The notes under the pieces were generated by a model that had not been told where the DNA came from, ran no database searches, and saw only the letters and a list, made by a program, of their open reading frames with translations. DNA of 64,000 nt. Source: Mycobacterium sp. DL440 (GTDB lineage: Bacteria; Actinomycetota; Actinomycetes; Mycobacteriales; Mycobacteriaceae). Shown here one piece after another: positions 44,787 to 52,829 of the stretch (its first letter is position 1; each line of letters begins with the position of its first letter). Where the stretch lies: NCBI RefSeq assembly GCF_011745145.1, contig NZ_CP050191.1, positions 5,658,473 to 5,722,472 on the forward strand, written 5' to 3'. The position numbers and the translations under genes were made by a program.

Positions 44787-45860
44787 TCATGTCGCCGTGA
44801 CGAGGTCCCACGGATCTTCGGCGGCCAGTGCCATCCGACCCAGGCGCCGCGCGAAGTGTGCGGTGGTGCCGTAGTCCTGCGCCCAGCTCTGAGCGCGCAA
44901 GGTAAACAACCACAGCGGGTGTTCACGGGTGACGCCGATCGCGCCGTGCAACTGGTGCGCGACGGTGGTTACCGGGCCGACGGCCCGCCCGACTGTCACC
45001 TTGGCCACGGTGACGGCATAGTCGGTTTCGGGACAGTCGAAGCCATTCCCGGATGCTGTTGTCACAGCGAGTTCGGCAGCGACGCGTGCCCTTTCGATCT
45101 CACCCGCCATCCCAGCCAGAGACTGCTGTACGGACTGGAAGGCGCTCAGCGGGCGGCCGAACTGGACGCGCTCACGGGTGTATCTCACCGACAGATCGGC
45201 AGCGGCATCCAGCGCTCCGACAATCTGTACACAGCGCGACCAAGCGCCGCGTCGTGCAAGTTCGACGCCTAGCGCCGGGTCTACTGCTCGCAACTGATCG
45301 GCGGGCACATCGAATAGGAGCGAATCACGGGGTTCACCCGCCAGGTTGTGATCCCCGTGCAAGTTGCCGGTGTCAACCAGGCCGACCCGGAGACCATCGT
45401 CCACACGCACCGCCAAGAGCGTCGCCGCAGATGCCGCGGCCCATGGCACCGAGTGTGCCGTGCCGGTGATCCGGTCACCGCCTGTGTCGGCATCGGCGAT
45501 GGCCACTGTCAGTGGACCATCCGGCAATTCGACGCCGGCCTGTCGGCCGAGCCAGCCTGCCAACGCGTCGGTTTCGGCCAATGGGACCGCGCCGGCGTGG
45601 CGTGCCAGGCCGTAGAGAGCGATCGCCAGTTCGTGAGGTCCCGCTCCGGCGTCAGGGGTGCAGGTCAGCCGCGCCAGCCCGGTGTCTTCGAGGTTGCGCC
45701 AAAGCTCGGCATCGAGCAGCTCGGGGACGCCGCGCCTACCGAGACCGGCATCGTAGGATCGCCGTCCCAGTTCATCGACGAGCCGGCGCAATTCAGCATC
45801 GTCGTCCTGGCGGTTCTCGGCGGCGAACACTCCGCCCGAGAGTGCGCTCGTCTGGCTCAT
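44787..45860 (-). CDS. Acyl-CoA dehydrogenase, non-catalytic-type partner subunit
   Basis: This 357-residue ACAD-fold protein has the C-terminal helical bundle RYTRERVQFGRPLSAFQSVQQSLA and a HQLHGAIGVTREHPL segment. Where the catalytic base loop (GTxE) should be it has only LRAQSWAQDYGTT, so the usual Glu is missing. It overlaps the next upstream FadE (45857-46990) at ATGA. Such adjacent unlike FadE pairs form alpha2beta2 acyl-CoA dehydrogenases in mycobacterial steroid catabolism, where only one chain has the base. Here this chain is that partner. Confidence 0.9.
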   Translation of the reverse strand: MSQTSALSGGVFAAENRQDDDAELRRLVDELGRRSYDAGLGRRGVPELLDAELWRNLEDTGLARLTCTPDAGAGPHELAIALYGLARHAGAVPLAETDALAGWLGRQAGVELPDGPLTVAIADADTGGDRITGTAHSVPWAAASAATLLAVRVDDGLRVGLVDTGNLHGDHNLAGEPRDSLLFDVPADQLRAVDPALGVELARRGAWSRCVQIVGALDAAADLSVRYTRERVQFGRPLSAFQSVQQSLAGMAGEIERARVAAELAVTTASGNGFDCPETDYAVTVAKVTVGRAVGPVTTVAHQLHGAIGVTREHPLWLFTLRAQSWAQDYGTTAHFARRLGRMALAAEDPWDLVTAT

Positions 45861-46990
45861 CGCAACCCCATTCCACGTGCGATCACGCCACGCAACACCT
45901 CGTTGGTACCGCCGCGCAACGTGAACATGGGCTTGTGCAGCCAGGCCGTGCTCAGCATGGTCTTCAGCTCCGGATTCGCGGGTAACGTCTCGATCAGGTC
46001 GTCGATGAGTTCGACAGATTCGGCCTCGAAGCGGGTGCCGAGATCTTTCACCAGTGCGGCCTGGTTCGCCGCATCGTCGCCCGCGCTGAGCGTGCGGGCA
46101 ACCGTCAACGACAGCTGCCGCAACGAGATCAACTGGGCCAGCAGGTCACCGACAGCGGCGGCAGTGCGGTCATCGGGTGCCGGTCCGGACCCAAGTGCGC
46201 GGATCGCGGCCAACAGCAACGGCCCGGTGGACAAGATGCGCTCGGGTCCGCTGCGTTCGAACGACAACTCCGAAGTGACCTGGTGCCAACCATTTCCGAT
46301 CTCGCCGAGGACGTCGGCATCCGGGACGAAGACATCGTCGAGGATGACCTCGTTGAAGTGGTGTGCGCCCGACATCAGGATGATCGGTTCGATACGGACG
46401 CCCGCGGTTGCGCACTGCACCAGGAACTGGCTGAATCCGGCGTGGCGGTGCTTGGAGTCTGAGGGGCTGGTGCGGGCCAGCACCACGACCTGATGCGCAT
46501 GGTGGGCTCCGCTGGTCCACACCTTGGTGCCGGACAATATCCAGCCCCCGTCAGTACGGGTCGCCTTGGTCGTCACCGCGGCAAGGTCCGACCCGGCGCC
46601 ATGTTCGCTCATGCCGATCGACGAATACAGCTTTCCTGCAACTATCTTCGGTAGAAGCCGCTCGCGCTGTTGCTCGGTGCCGTAGGTCAACAGGCTCGGT
46701 GCGACCTGCCGATCGGCGCTCCAGTGCGCCGCGACCGGTGCGCCCGCGGCGACGAGTTCCTCAGTCACGACGTATCGGTGAAGGTGGCCGAGTTCGTGGC
46801 CGCCGTAGCGGCGCGGGATGGTCAGGCCGACGAACCCCGCGGCACCCAATCGTGCCGAGAATGCCTCGTCCCAGCCGGCCAGCCAGGCGTCGACGGCGGG
46901 CTGCCAGCCGAATTCGGCGCGGTCGGCTCGTAGGAAGTCGCGTACGGCGAAACGCAACTTGGCCAGTTCGGGGTCGTCGACCGCGTTCAC
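45857..46990 (-). CDS. Acyl-CoA dehydrogenase, catalytic partner subunit
   Basis: This 377-residue FadE has the flavin-binding motif SSIGMSEHGAGSDLAAV and the catalytic Glu364 in RGGTNEVLRG. The substrate-domain helix VARTLSAGDDAANQAALVKDLGTRFE is present. It overlaps upstream with SDR 46987 (ATGA) and downstream with its partner FadE, giving a coupled SDR-FadE-FadE operon. It introduces the alpha-beta double bond, using ETF as acceptor. The substrate is probably a bulky CoA ester (by analogy with FadE heteromers). Confidence 0.92.
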   Translation of the reverse strand: MNAVDDPELAKLRFAVRDFLRADRAEFGWQPAVDAWLAGWDEAFSARLGAAGFVGLTIPRRYGGHELGHLHRYVVTEELVAAGAPVAAHWSADRQVAPSLLTYGTEQQRERLLPKIVAGKLYSSIGMSEHGAGSDLAAVTTKATRTDGGWILSGTKVWTSGAHHAHQVVVLARTSPSDSKHRHAGFSQFLVQCATAGVRIEPIILMSGAHHFNEVILDDVFVPDADVLGEIGNGWHQVTSELSFERSGPERILSTGPLLLAAIRALGSGPAPDDRTAAAVGDLLAQLISLRQLSLTVARTLSAGDDAANQAALVKDLGTRFEAESVELIDDLIETLPANPELKTMLSTAWLHKPMFTLRGGTNEVLRGVIARGMGLR

Positions 46991-47838
46991 CGGGTGGCCG
47001 CCAGATAGAAGTTGGGGGTCAGGTCCTGCTCATGCGTGGCCAGTCGATAATCCGACAGGTCGTCGTGACCTTCTTCGCGCAAGATGTCCTCGTCGGTGTA
47101 GAAGCGCCCGCTGCAGGTTGCAGCGGGGCGGATAACCAACGCGTGCACCGCATCAGCCATGATCTGCGGGCTCCGTGCCTGGGCGCGCGCCTCCGCCTGG
47201 CCCATCGCGACCATCATTCCGGTGCTGGCGATCGTGGTGGCCGGCCACACCGAGTTCACGGCGATCGGCACCGAGGCGAACTCGTTGGCCCAGCCGAGGG
47301 TGAGCAGGCTTTCGGCATACTTGCCGACGGTGTGCCCTACATGGGCGCCCACCCACCCTGGTTCCAGATTCAGCGGCGGAGAAACGTTGACGATGTGCGC
47401 ATTATCCGATCGGCGCAGGTGGGGTAGGGCTGCCTGCACCACCGCGAAGGGGCCCTCGACGTTGATCTCCAGCAGCCTACGCAAGTTCTTCAGGGGCAGG
47501 GTCTGGGTGGGTCGCAGATCCAGCGCGCCCGCATTGTTTATCACGACATCGATCCCGCCGAACGCGTCGGCGACCGCGGCGACGGCCGATGCCACCGCGG
47601 CGGCATCACGGACATCACACGCCACCGGAAGTGCCTGTCCGCCGGCACGTTGCACGGACTCTGCGGTCTCGGCCAGTGTGCCCGCGATCTTCGGGTTGGG
47701 CGTCTGGGTCTTGGCCAGCAGTGCCACCGCCGCACCGTCCTGGGCCGCGCGCGCCGCAATGGCAGCGCCGATGCCGCGGCTGGCGCCGGTCACCACGACG
47801 ACACGGTTCTTCAGAGTGCCAGGAGCGGGAATGCTCAC
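46987..47838 (-). CDS. SDR family protein (HSDL2/citronellol-dehydrogenase-like)
   Basis: This is a 283-residue SDR starting with GTG. It has GASRGIG (18-24) and the long TQTPNPKIAGTLAETAESV insertion typical of the HSDL2 group. Active-site Ser153 and Lys173 are present but the usual Tyr is His169 (VGHTVGKYAES, against the normal YTxAKY). Activity could be lost or use another base. It heads the SDR-FadE-FadE operon and is divergent from the KAS/DUF35-thiolase operon; a motif-bearing dyad lies between. Confidence 0.87.
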   Translation of the reverse strand: MSIPAPGTLKNRVVVVTGASRGIGAAIAARAAQDGAAVALLAKTQTPNPKIAGTLAETAESVQRAGGQALPVACDVRDAAAVASAVAAVADAFGGIDVVINNAGALDLRPTQTLPLKNLRRLLEINVEGPFAVVQAALPHLRRSDNAHIVNVSPPLNLEPGWVGAHVGHTVGKYAESLLTLGWANEFASVPIAVNSVWPATTIASTGMMVAMGQAEARAQARSPQIMADAVHALVIRPAATCSGRFYTDEDILREEGHDDLSDYRLATHEQDLTPNFYLAATR

Positions 47839-47881
47839 AGTCCAGTTGTCCTTCCGCTGTCAGTTGACCGTAGACTTGAAT

Positions 47882-47902
47882 GCTATAACTATATAGCGCA
47901 TT
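47882..47902 (+). promoter_or_regulatory. Shared motif copy with an overlapping dyad, divergent promoter
   Basis: AACTATATAGCGCATT (47887-47902) fits the shared consensus, and GCTATA-ACTA-TATAGC (47882-47897) is a perfect interrupted palindrome around it. It lies between the SDR-FadE-FadE operon and the KAS/DUF35-thiolase-crotonase operon. Confidence 0.5.
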
Positions 47903-47943
47903 AGTTGGCTGCTTGGCGCGGCCACCGACCAAAGTGAGGCGTT

Positions 47944-49161
47944 ATGACTCAGGTCGCCGCGATCGGCACCTACCTGCCGCCATGGACCGTCCGCGAACGC
48001 AGGGTTAAAGGGCCCGACGAGGACGCGCTGACCATGGCGGTCGCCGCCGGTCGTGCCGCCGACCCGAATGCCATCGCCCGTCGCGTGGTGCTGGTGTCCC
48101 GCGATTTTCCGCTGCTGGAAGGGGGGAACGGCGGTGTCCTGCTGGCAGGGCTGTCGCTGGCCGCCGATGTGGCGGTCAGCGAAGTGCTCGGTGGTGCACC
48201 AGCAGTGCTCGATCAGATCCTCGGAGCGGCCGAGGGTACCCTGGTCATCGCCGCAGACGACGCATCGGTCGCCGGGGCGGCGGCAGTCCTGACCGGCGCC
48301 GAAGGCGCCACGCTCGCACCGGTCGCGCGGCAGATCCGCAGTCTGCCGACCACCACGCGGGGTGAGGACGGCACGCGTCACCAGTACGGCGACCCCCGGT
48401 TGCAGCGTGAGGTCGGGGTCAGGTCGACCGTCGCGCGATTGGGGCTCGACAACTCCCGGACGGTTGCGGCCGTTGTCGGAGTAAAGGCCAGAGAGCTCGG
48501 CGTCACGGTCGGCGTCACGGGGGCGATCGAATACCCGATCTCGTCGGCGTCCGGAGCTATCCGCGCACTGGCCGATCTCATCGAGAAGGGGCAGACGAGC
48601 GGTCTGCTGGTGGCGATCGAGCAGGCCAGCGTGACGGCGGCCGAAGTCAGCACGTCAGCCAAAGCCCCGACCATCGCCCGAGACGAGGCCCCGGCTCGGG
48701 CGATGCCCACGCTCCGCACGGCAGACGGCAACGGCATCCCGATCTCGTTGCCCGCCTACGCCCGCGCGTTCGAACCCAAGCTGCGCTGGGAGGCGGCAGT
48801 GTTCGAGGAGCGACCCGGCATCGGCACCACTCCGCAGTTCCCGCCTCGTGCGCGCGTCGACGACGACGGTGGCTTGGTCACCGACTACCGGCTGGAACCG
48901 TTGCCGCGCACCGGAACCATCTACACCCAGACCACTATCCGGATTCCCGTACCGGATTTGCCCGGCCCGTATTCGATCGCCGTGGTCCAGCTCGAAGGCA
49001 GTACCGTGCGGGTGCTGATGAAGATCACCGGCGTGCCCGCGGGCGACGCTGCCATCGGTCAGTCGGGCTCGGTGGTCCTGCGCAAGCTCGCCGACCGTGC
49101 CGGCGTGCCCGACTACGGCTACGCGTTCTGGCCCTCGACTGCGGAAGGAACCCACGCATGA
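47944..49161 (+). CDS. KAS/HMG-CoA-synthase-like protein with C-terminal DUF35 OB domain
   Basis: This 405-residue protein has an N-terminal ketoacyl-synthase-like half (VAAIGTYLPPWTVRERRVKGPDEDALTMAVAAGRAA, then GGNGGVLLAGLSLAADVAVSEV) with no obvious nucleophile Cys. Its C-terminal DUF35/OB-fold part (YAFWPSTAEG region preceded by YTQTTIRIPVPDLPGPYSIAVVQLEGS) would bind acyl-CoA. It overlaps the thiolase gene by four bases. Thiolase plus DUF35 partners form retro-aldolases such as Ltp2-ChsH2 in steroid side-chain degradation, so it is probably the partner subunit. The zinc-ribbon Cys set usual before the OB fold is not apparent. Confidence 0.75.
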   Translation: MTQVAAIGTYLPPWTVRERRVKGPDEDALTMAVAAGRAADPNAIARRVVLVSRDFPLLEGGNGGVLLAGLSLAADVAVSEVLGGAPAVLDQILGAAEGTLVIAADDASVAGAAAVLTGAEGATLAPVARQIRSLPTTTRGEDGTRHQYGDPRLQREVGVRSTVARLGLDNSRTVAAVVGVKARELGVTVGVTGAIEYPISSASGAIRALADLIEKGQTSGLLVAIEQASVTAAEVSTSAKAPTIARDEAPARAMPTLRTADGNGIPISLPAYARAFEPKLRWEAAVFEERPGIGTTPQFPPRARVDDDGGLVTDYRLEPLPRTGTIYTQTTIRIPVPDLPGPYSIAVVQLEGSTVRVLMKITGVPAGDAAIGQSGSVVLRKLADRAGVPDYGYAFWPSTAEGTHA

Positions 49162-50318
49162 GGAACGTCGCAATCGTCGGCGCCGGGATGACGCCGTTCG
49201 CCGAGCATTTCGATCTCGGCATCAAAGACCTGGTCCCGATGGCCTACTCCGAGGCGGTGGCCAACGTCGACAAGGGCATCAAAAAATCGGAGATCGAGGC
49301 CGCCTGGTTCGGCGAACTGTCCACCACCGACGGGTTCCCGTCCGGCATCCTGGCCGACACCCTCGATCTGACCGACATCCCGGTCACCCGTGTCGAAAAT
49401 GCTTGCGCTACCGGCAATGACGCGATCCGCAACGGTACCTTGGCCATCGCATCGGGTCTCTACGATGTGGTGCTTGTGGTCGGTGCGGACAAAGTCCGGG
49501 AAACTTCGTCCACGACGACGTTCTGGGACTGGGCGGCCATGACCCGCGACAACGCCTGGGACTATCCGTTGGGACTGGTCGCGCCGGCGAACTTCGCGCT
49601 ACACGTCGTCCGCTACCTGCACGAGTCGCCTGCGACCAAGGAACACATGGCGATGGTTGCGGTGAAGAACCACTTCCACGCCCTGAAGAACCCGAAAGCC
49701 CAACTGCGGTACGAGATCACCGTTGAGCAGGCATTGGCTGCTCCCATGGTGGTAGAGCCCTTCGGACTGTATGACTGCACGCCGCAGAGCGACGGTGCGG
49801 CAGCCGTCATCCTGGCCGCAGAGGAGGTCGTCGACCGCTACACCGATCGACCGGTCTGGGTACGCGGCGTAGGGCTGGGCATGGACCGGGTGATGCACCA
49901 GCACAAGGGCGATATGACGACATTCCCGCCGACGGTCAAGGCGGCGAAGGCTGCGATGTCCATGGCCGGTGTGACGCCGCGCGACATCGACGTCGCAGAG
50001 GTCCACGACTGCTTCACCGGCGTCGAGCTGATCAGCTACGAGGATCTCGGGTTCGCCGAGCGGTTCGAAGCCTACAAACTGGTCGAGGGCCGCGAACATT
50101 ACGTGGGCGGTTCGATCCCGATCAACCCGAGCGGGGGATTGAAGGCCAAGGGGCATCCGCCGGGCGCGACCGGTGTCGCGCAATGCTACGAACTGTTCAA
50201 CCAATTGCGTGGCGAGGCAGAGAATCAAGTCGACGGCGCGCGCGTCGCGCTGGCCCATAACATCGGCGGCCCTACCGCGGTCTCCGCGGTCACCATCCTT
50301 TCCGACGAGAAGAACTGA
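49158..50318 (+). CDS. Thiolase-family protein (SCP-x/Ltp2-like)
   Basis: This is a 386-residue thiolase: catalytic Cys83 in VENACATGNDA, His in VHDCFTGVELISYEDLGF, and the C-terminal GGLKAKGHPPGATG loop. The branch is the lipid-transfer-type thiolases, which includes steroid aldolases lacking classical thiolysis activity. Coupled (ATGA) to the KAS/DUF35 gene and followed 11 bp later by a crotonase, it is likely to cleave a CoA ester, by thiolysis or retro-aldol reaction, in the cluster. Confidence 0.92.
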   Translation: MRNVAIVGAGMTPFAEHFDLGIKDLVPMAYSEAVANVDKGIKKSEIEAAWFGELSTTDGFPSGILADTLDLTDIPVTRVENACATGNDAIRNGTLAIASGLYDVVLVVGADKVRETSSTTTFWDWAAMTRDNAWDYPLGLVAPANFALHVVRYLHESPATKEHMAMVAVKNHFHALKNPKAQLRYEITVEQALAAPMVVEPFGLYDCTPQSDGAAAVILAAEEVVDRYTDRPVWVRGVGLGMDRVMHQHKGDMTTFPPTVKAAKAAMSMAGVTPRDIDVAEVHDCFTGVELISYEDLGFAERFEAYKLVEGREHYVGGSIPINPSGGLKAKGHPPGATGVAQCYELFNQLRGEAENQVDGARVALAHNIGGPTAVSAVTILSDEKN

Positions 50319-50329
50319 CAGGACATCAC

Positions 50330-51139
50330 ATGACGACTTCCCAGGTCTCGACTTTGGCCGGCTACGAGCAGTTCGCACCGTGGTTACTGGTGGAGAAGCA
50401 CGGCAACGTGCACGTGGTGAGCATCAACCGCCCCGAGGCGTTCAACGCCGTCACCGAGGAGGTACACCACGCGTTCGCCACCATCTGGAAGGTGCTCGAC
50501 GCCGATGACGATGTCAACGCGGTCGTCACCACCGGGGTGGGTAAGGCCTTCTCGGCCGGCGGCGACATGGTGATGTTCGGTCGCCTGATCGAGGATGAGG
50601 TGGCGCGCTCGTACCAGATCCACGAAGCCCGAACGGTTTTCCTCGAGGTGATCAACTTCCCCAAGCCGCTGGTGTCCGCGGTCAACGGCCCCGCGGTGGG
50701 GCTCGGGTGCTCCATCGCCCTGCTCTCTGATCTGCTGGTGATGGGGGAGAACAGCTACCTGGCCGACCCGCACGTCGCGGTCGGGCTGACTGCCGGTGAC
50801 GGTGGTGCGGCGATGCTGCCCCTGCTGATCGGCATGATGAAGGCCAAAGAGTATGTGCTGCTGGGAGATCGGATCACCGCGCCGATCGCCGAGAAGCTCA
50901 ACCTGGTTACCAAGGTGGTCAGTGACGACTCGGTGCTCGACGAGGCGCTGGCACTCGGTGAACGCCTGGCCGCCCTGCCGCCGCAGGCCCTTCGCTCGTC
51001 GAAGGTGGCGCTGAACATGCACCTGTCCCGCGCCGCGCACGGTGTGCTGGAGTATGCGCTCGCCGAGGAGCTGACATCATTCTCGACACCGGAGTTCAAA
51101 GAACGGGTCGTGGCCTTCAGGTCGCGCTCCAAGAAGTAA
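50330..51139 (+). CDS. Crotonase-family protein lacking both hydratase glutamates
   Basis: This 269-residue crotonase fold has oxyanion segments FSAGGDMVMFG and VNGPAVGLGCSIA. Both classical hydratase glutamates are replaced, by Ser128 (GLGCSIA) and His148 (ADPHVAVGL). It might be a hydrolase, ring-opening or dehalogenase-like crotonase. It belongs to the DUF35-thiolase operon and ends ten bases before the convergent thioesterase gene. Confidence 0.9.
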   Translation: MTTSQVSTLAGYEQFAPWLLVEKHGNVHVVSINRPEAFNAVTEEVHHAFATIWKVLDADDDVNAVVTTGVGKAFSAGGDMVMFGRLIEDEVARSYQIHEARTVFLEVINFPKPLVSAVNGPAVGLGCSIALLSDLLVMGENSYLADPHVAVGLTAGDGGAAMLPLLIGMMKAKEYVLLGDRITAPIAEKLNLVTKVVSDDSVLDEALALGERLAALPPQALRSSKVALNMHLSRAAHGVLEYALAEELTSFSTPEFKERVVAFRSRSKK

Positions 51140-51148
51140 AGCCTCAGG

Positions 51149-51973
51149 TCAACGGTAGGCGGTCACCCGCGCGGTGATCGCCACCTTGGCGTCGTCACCG
51201 ATGGCCTGTGCGTCGCCGACGCCGGTGTTGCGGCCCACCCGCAGGGGGGTGCCCACATAGCGGGAATTGGCACCTGCGAAGAACGGCCGCAGGAAGTTCA
51301 CCCGCAGCGAACCGGTCCGCAACCCGCCGTCGGTGTTGTTGATCGCTGCGGAGGCGACGAGTTCGAGGCCGGCTGCCGCCACGCCGCCGTGCACGATTCC
51401 GATGTCATTGTTCAGGTTGGGATCCTCAAGTTGGCCCAGTAGTGCCTGGCCGTCCGCGTCCGGGCGGACCTCCAGCGCCATCAGGTCGGACAGGGTGGTC
51501 GCGGCCGACCGCTGCAACGTTTCCGGTGGCCGCTTGATGAGGACACCCTCTGCCGGAATGAAAAACGACCGCACCGTGCCGCCGCCGATGACGGTTCCGC
51601 GATAGGTGAGGGTGCAGATCGACAGAGAGGTCGCTCCCGTCGGGCCCAGAGTGCGGGCACTGGCAATGACCGGTCCGTCGAGATCTCTGGTGTCATCGGG
51701 GTTGACCTCCACCGACAACTCCGAGGAGACGGTCCACTGACCATTGTGGCGTCGGTAGTGGTTGACCATCCCGCCCGCAGCGTCGATCAGGACGGCCAAG
51801 GGGCCGATTGTCGGCTCGCCGGTGACAGGGTTGCGGAATCGGTCCATCGGCATCGAGAACACGACCGTGGCTTCGTTCTCGTTGCTCGCCAGATACTCGA
51901 TGCCGAACCGGACCTGGATCGAGTCCGGCGTCTCAAGGTCGTACCCGGTGATCCGATCGTCTACGCCTGTCAT
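51149..51973 (-). CDS. Acyl-CoA thioesterase (tandem hotdog fold)
   Basis: The start at ATG 51973 (MTGVDDRITGYDLE) gives 274 residues; the longer frame upstream is a shadow of the GntR gene. Two hotdog units are visible: the first with PTIGPLAVLIDAAGGMVNHYR, the second with NNDIGIVHGGVAAAGLELVASAAIN and GLRTGSLRVNFLRPF, the HGG helix being typical of PaaI-like thioesterases. It may release CoA from dead-end intermediates. Its ATG overlaps the regulator stop (ATGA), so it is co-expressed with the FadR-type regulator. Confidence 0.87.
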   Translation of the reverse strand: MTGVDDRITGYDLETPDSIQVRFGIEYLASNENEATVVFSMPMDRFRNPVTGEPTIGPLAVLIDAAGGMVNHYRRHNGQWTVSSELSVEVNPDDTRDLDGPVIASARTLGPTGATSLSICTLTYRGTVIGGGTVRSFFIPAEGVLIKRPPETLQRSAATTLSDLMALEVRPDADGQALLGQLEDPNLNNDIGIVHGGVAAAGLELVASAAINNTDGGLRTGSLRVNFLRPFFAGANSRYVGTPLRVGRNTGVGDAQAIGDDAKVAITARVTAYR

Positions 51974-52710
51974 TCGAGAAGATCGACGACAGTGGACAAT
52001 TCGGATCCGGATAGGACGAACTCCTCTGCCTTCTGCAGGTGCTTGCGCCACAACTCGCCGGCCTTCTCCGCATCGCCGGCCTTGATCATGTCGAGCACCA
52101 TCCGGTGTGTCTTGGCTGACCGACGGACCGCTTGTTCGGCGCGGGCGCCCTTGGTGGGCTGCAACGAGCGGTTGGCCTTCTCGATGATGTGGTGCAGCAT
52201 GTCGCTGACGATCTGCAGCGTGGCGTTGCCTGACAAGCGCGAAACCGCGGCATGGAAGTCGGTGAGCTGATCGACGGCGTCGCTGCCCGGTTCCAACTGC
52301 GATTCGCGTTCGACGATCTGCTCGAGCTCCGCGATCACCTTGGGGTTGCGGTCCTTGGCCAACTGCTCGACCATCGGCACTTCGAGGGTGACCCGCGCAT
52401 CGTAGACATCTTTGACGGTGACGCCCTCGTATTCGAGGATCAGGCCCGCGTAACGGGCCAACGTCTCCCGCCGCGGCCGGGTTACCCTGGCACCGCCCCG
52501 TACCCCGCGCTGGACCTGGATGAGCGATTCGGATTCGAGCACCCGGAACGCTTCCCGCAGGGTGGGACGCGACACCCCGAAGCGCTCCATCAGTTCGGAT
52601 TCCGGAGGCAGCATGGTGCCCTCGGTGATCTCGCCGCGGATGAACATCCGGCGCAGCACCGTGGCCACCCGATCGGCCATCTTCGGCTCCCGAAGACTGG
52701 TGACCTCCAT
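51970..52710 (-). CDS. FadR-subfamily GntR regulator (FCD domain)
   Basis: The ATG at 52710 (after GGTGGAGG) gives 246 residues. The winged HTH spans about residues 8-75 (MADRVATVLRRMFIRGEITEGTMLPPESELMERF, then VSRPTLREAFRVLESESLI). The FCD domain follows (TDFHAAVSRLSGNATLQIVSDMLHHIIEKAN), with metal/ligand-type residues. It is homologous to the regulator at 20518-21300. Its own promoter carries a copy of the shared motif flanked by TTAAC/GTTAA, suggesting autoregulation and making it the leading candidate for regulon control. Confidence 0.92.
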   Translation of the reverse strand: MEVTSLREPKMADRVATVLRRMFIRGEITEGTMLPPESELMERFGVSRPTLREAFRVLESESLIQVQRGVRGGARVTRPRRETLARYAGLILEYEGVTVKDVYDARVTLEVPMVEQLAKDRNPKVIAELEQIVERESQLEPGSDAVDQLTDFHAAVSRLSGNATLQIVSDMLHHIIEKANRSLQPTKGARAEQAVRRSAKTHRMVLDMIKAGDAEKAGELWRKHLQKAEEFVLSGSELSTVVDLLE

Positions 52711-52747
52711 TGCAACCTCCACCGCTCGTGCAAAGCTTCAATCCGTT

Positions 52748-52763
52748 AACTATTTGGCAGGTT
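52748..52763 (+). promoter_or_regulatory. Shared 16-bp motif in the GntR promoter
   Basis: AACTATTTGGCAGGTT, embedded in TTAAC-N10-GTTAA, which is palindromic at its ends. It lies 38 bp upstream of the regulator start. Confidence 0.55.
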
Positions 52764-52829
52764 AACCGAATCCTCGAACCGATCTGGGGATACGCGGCCG
52801 GCCAGTGACCAAGATCATCACCGCTATCG

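Noticed and set aside
51974..52741. N-terminal extension of the thioesterase frame to 530 residues
   Set aside because: The added part is the out-of-frame reading of the FadR-type regulator gene.
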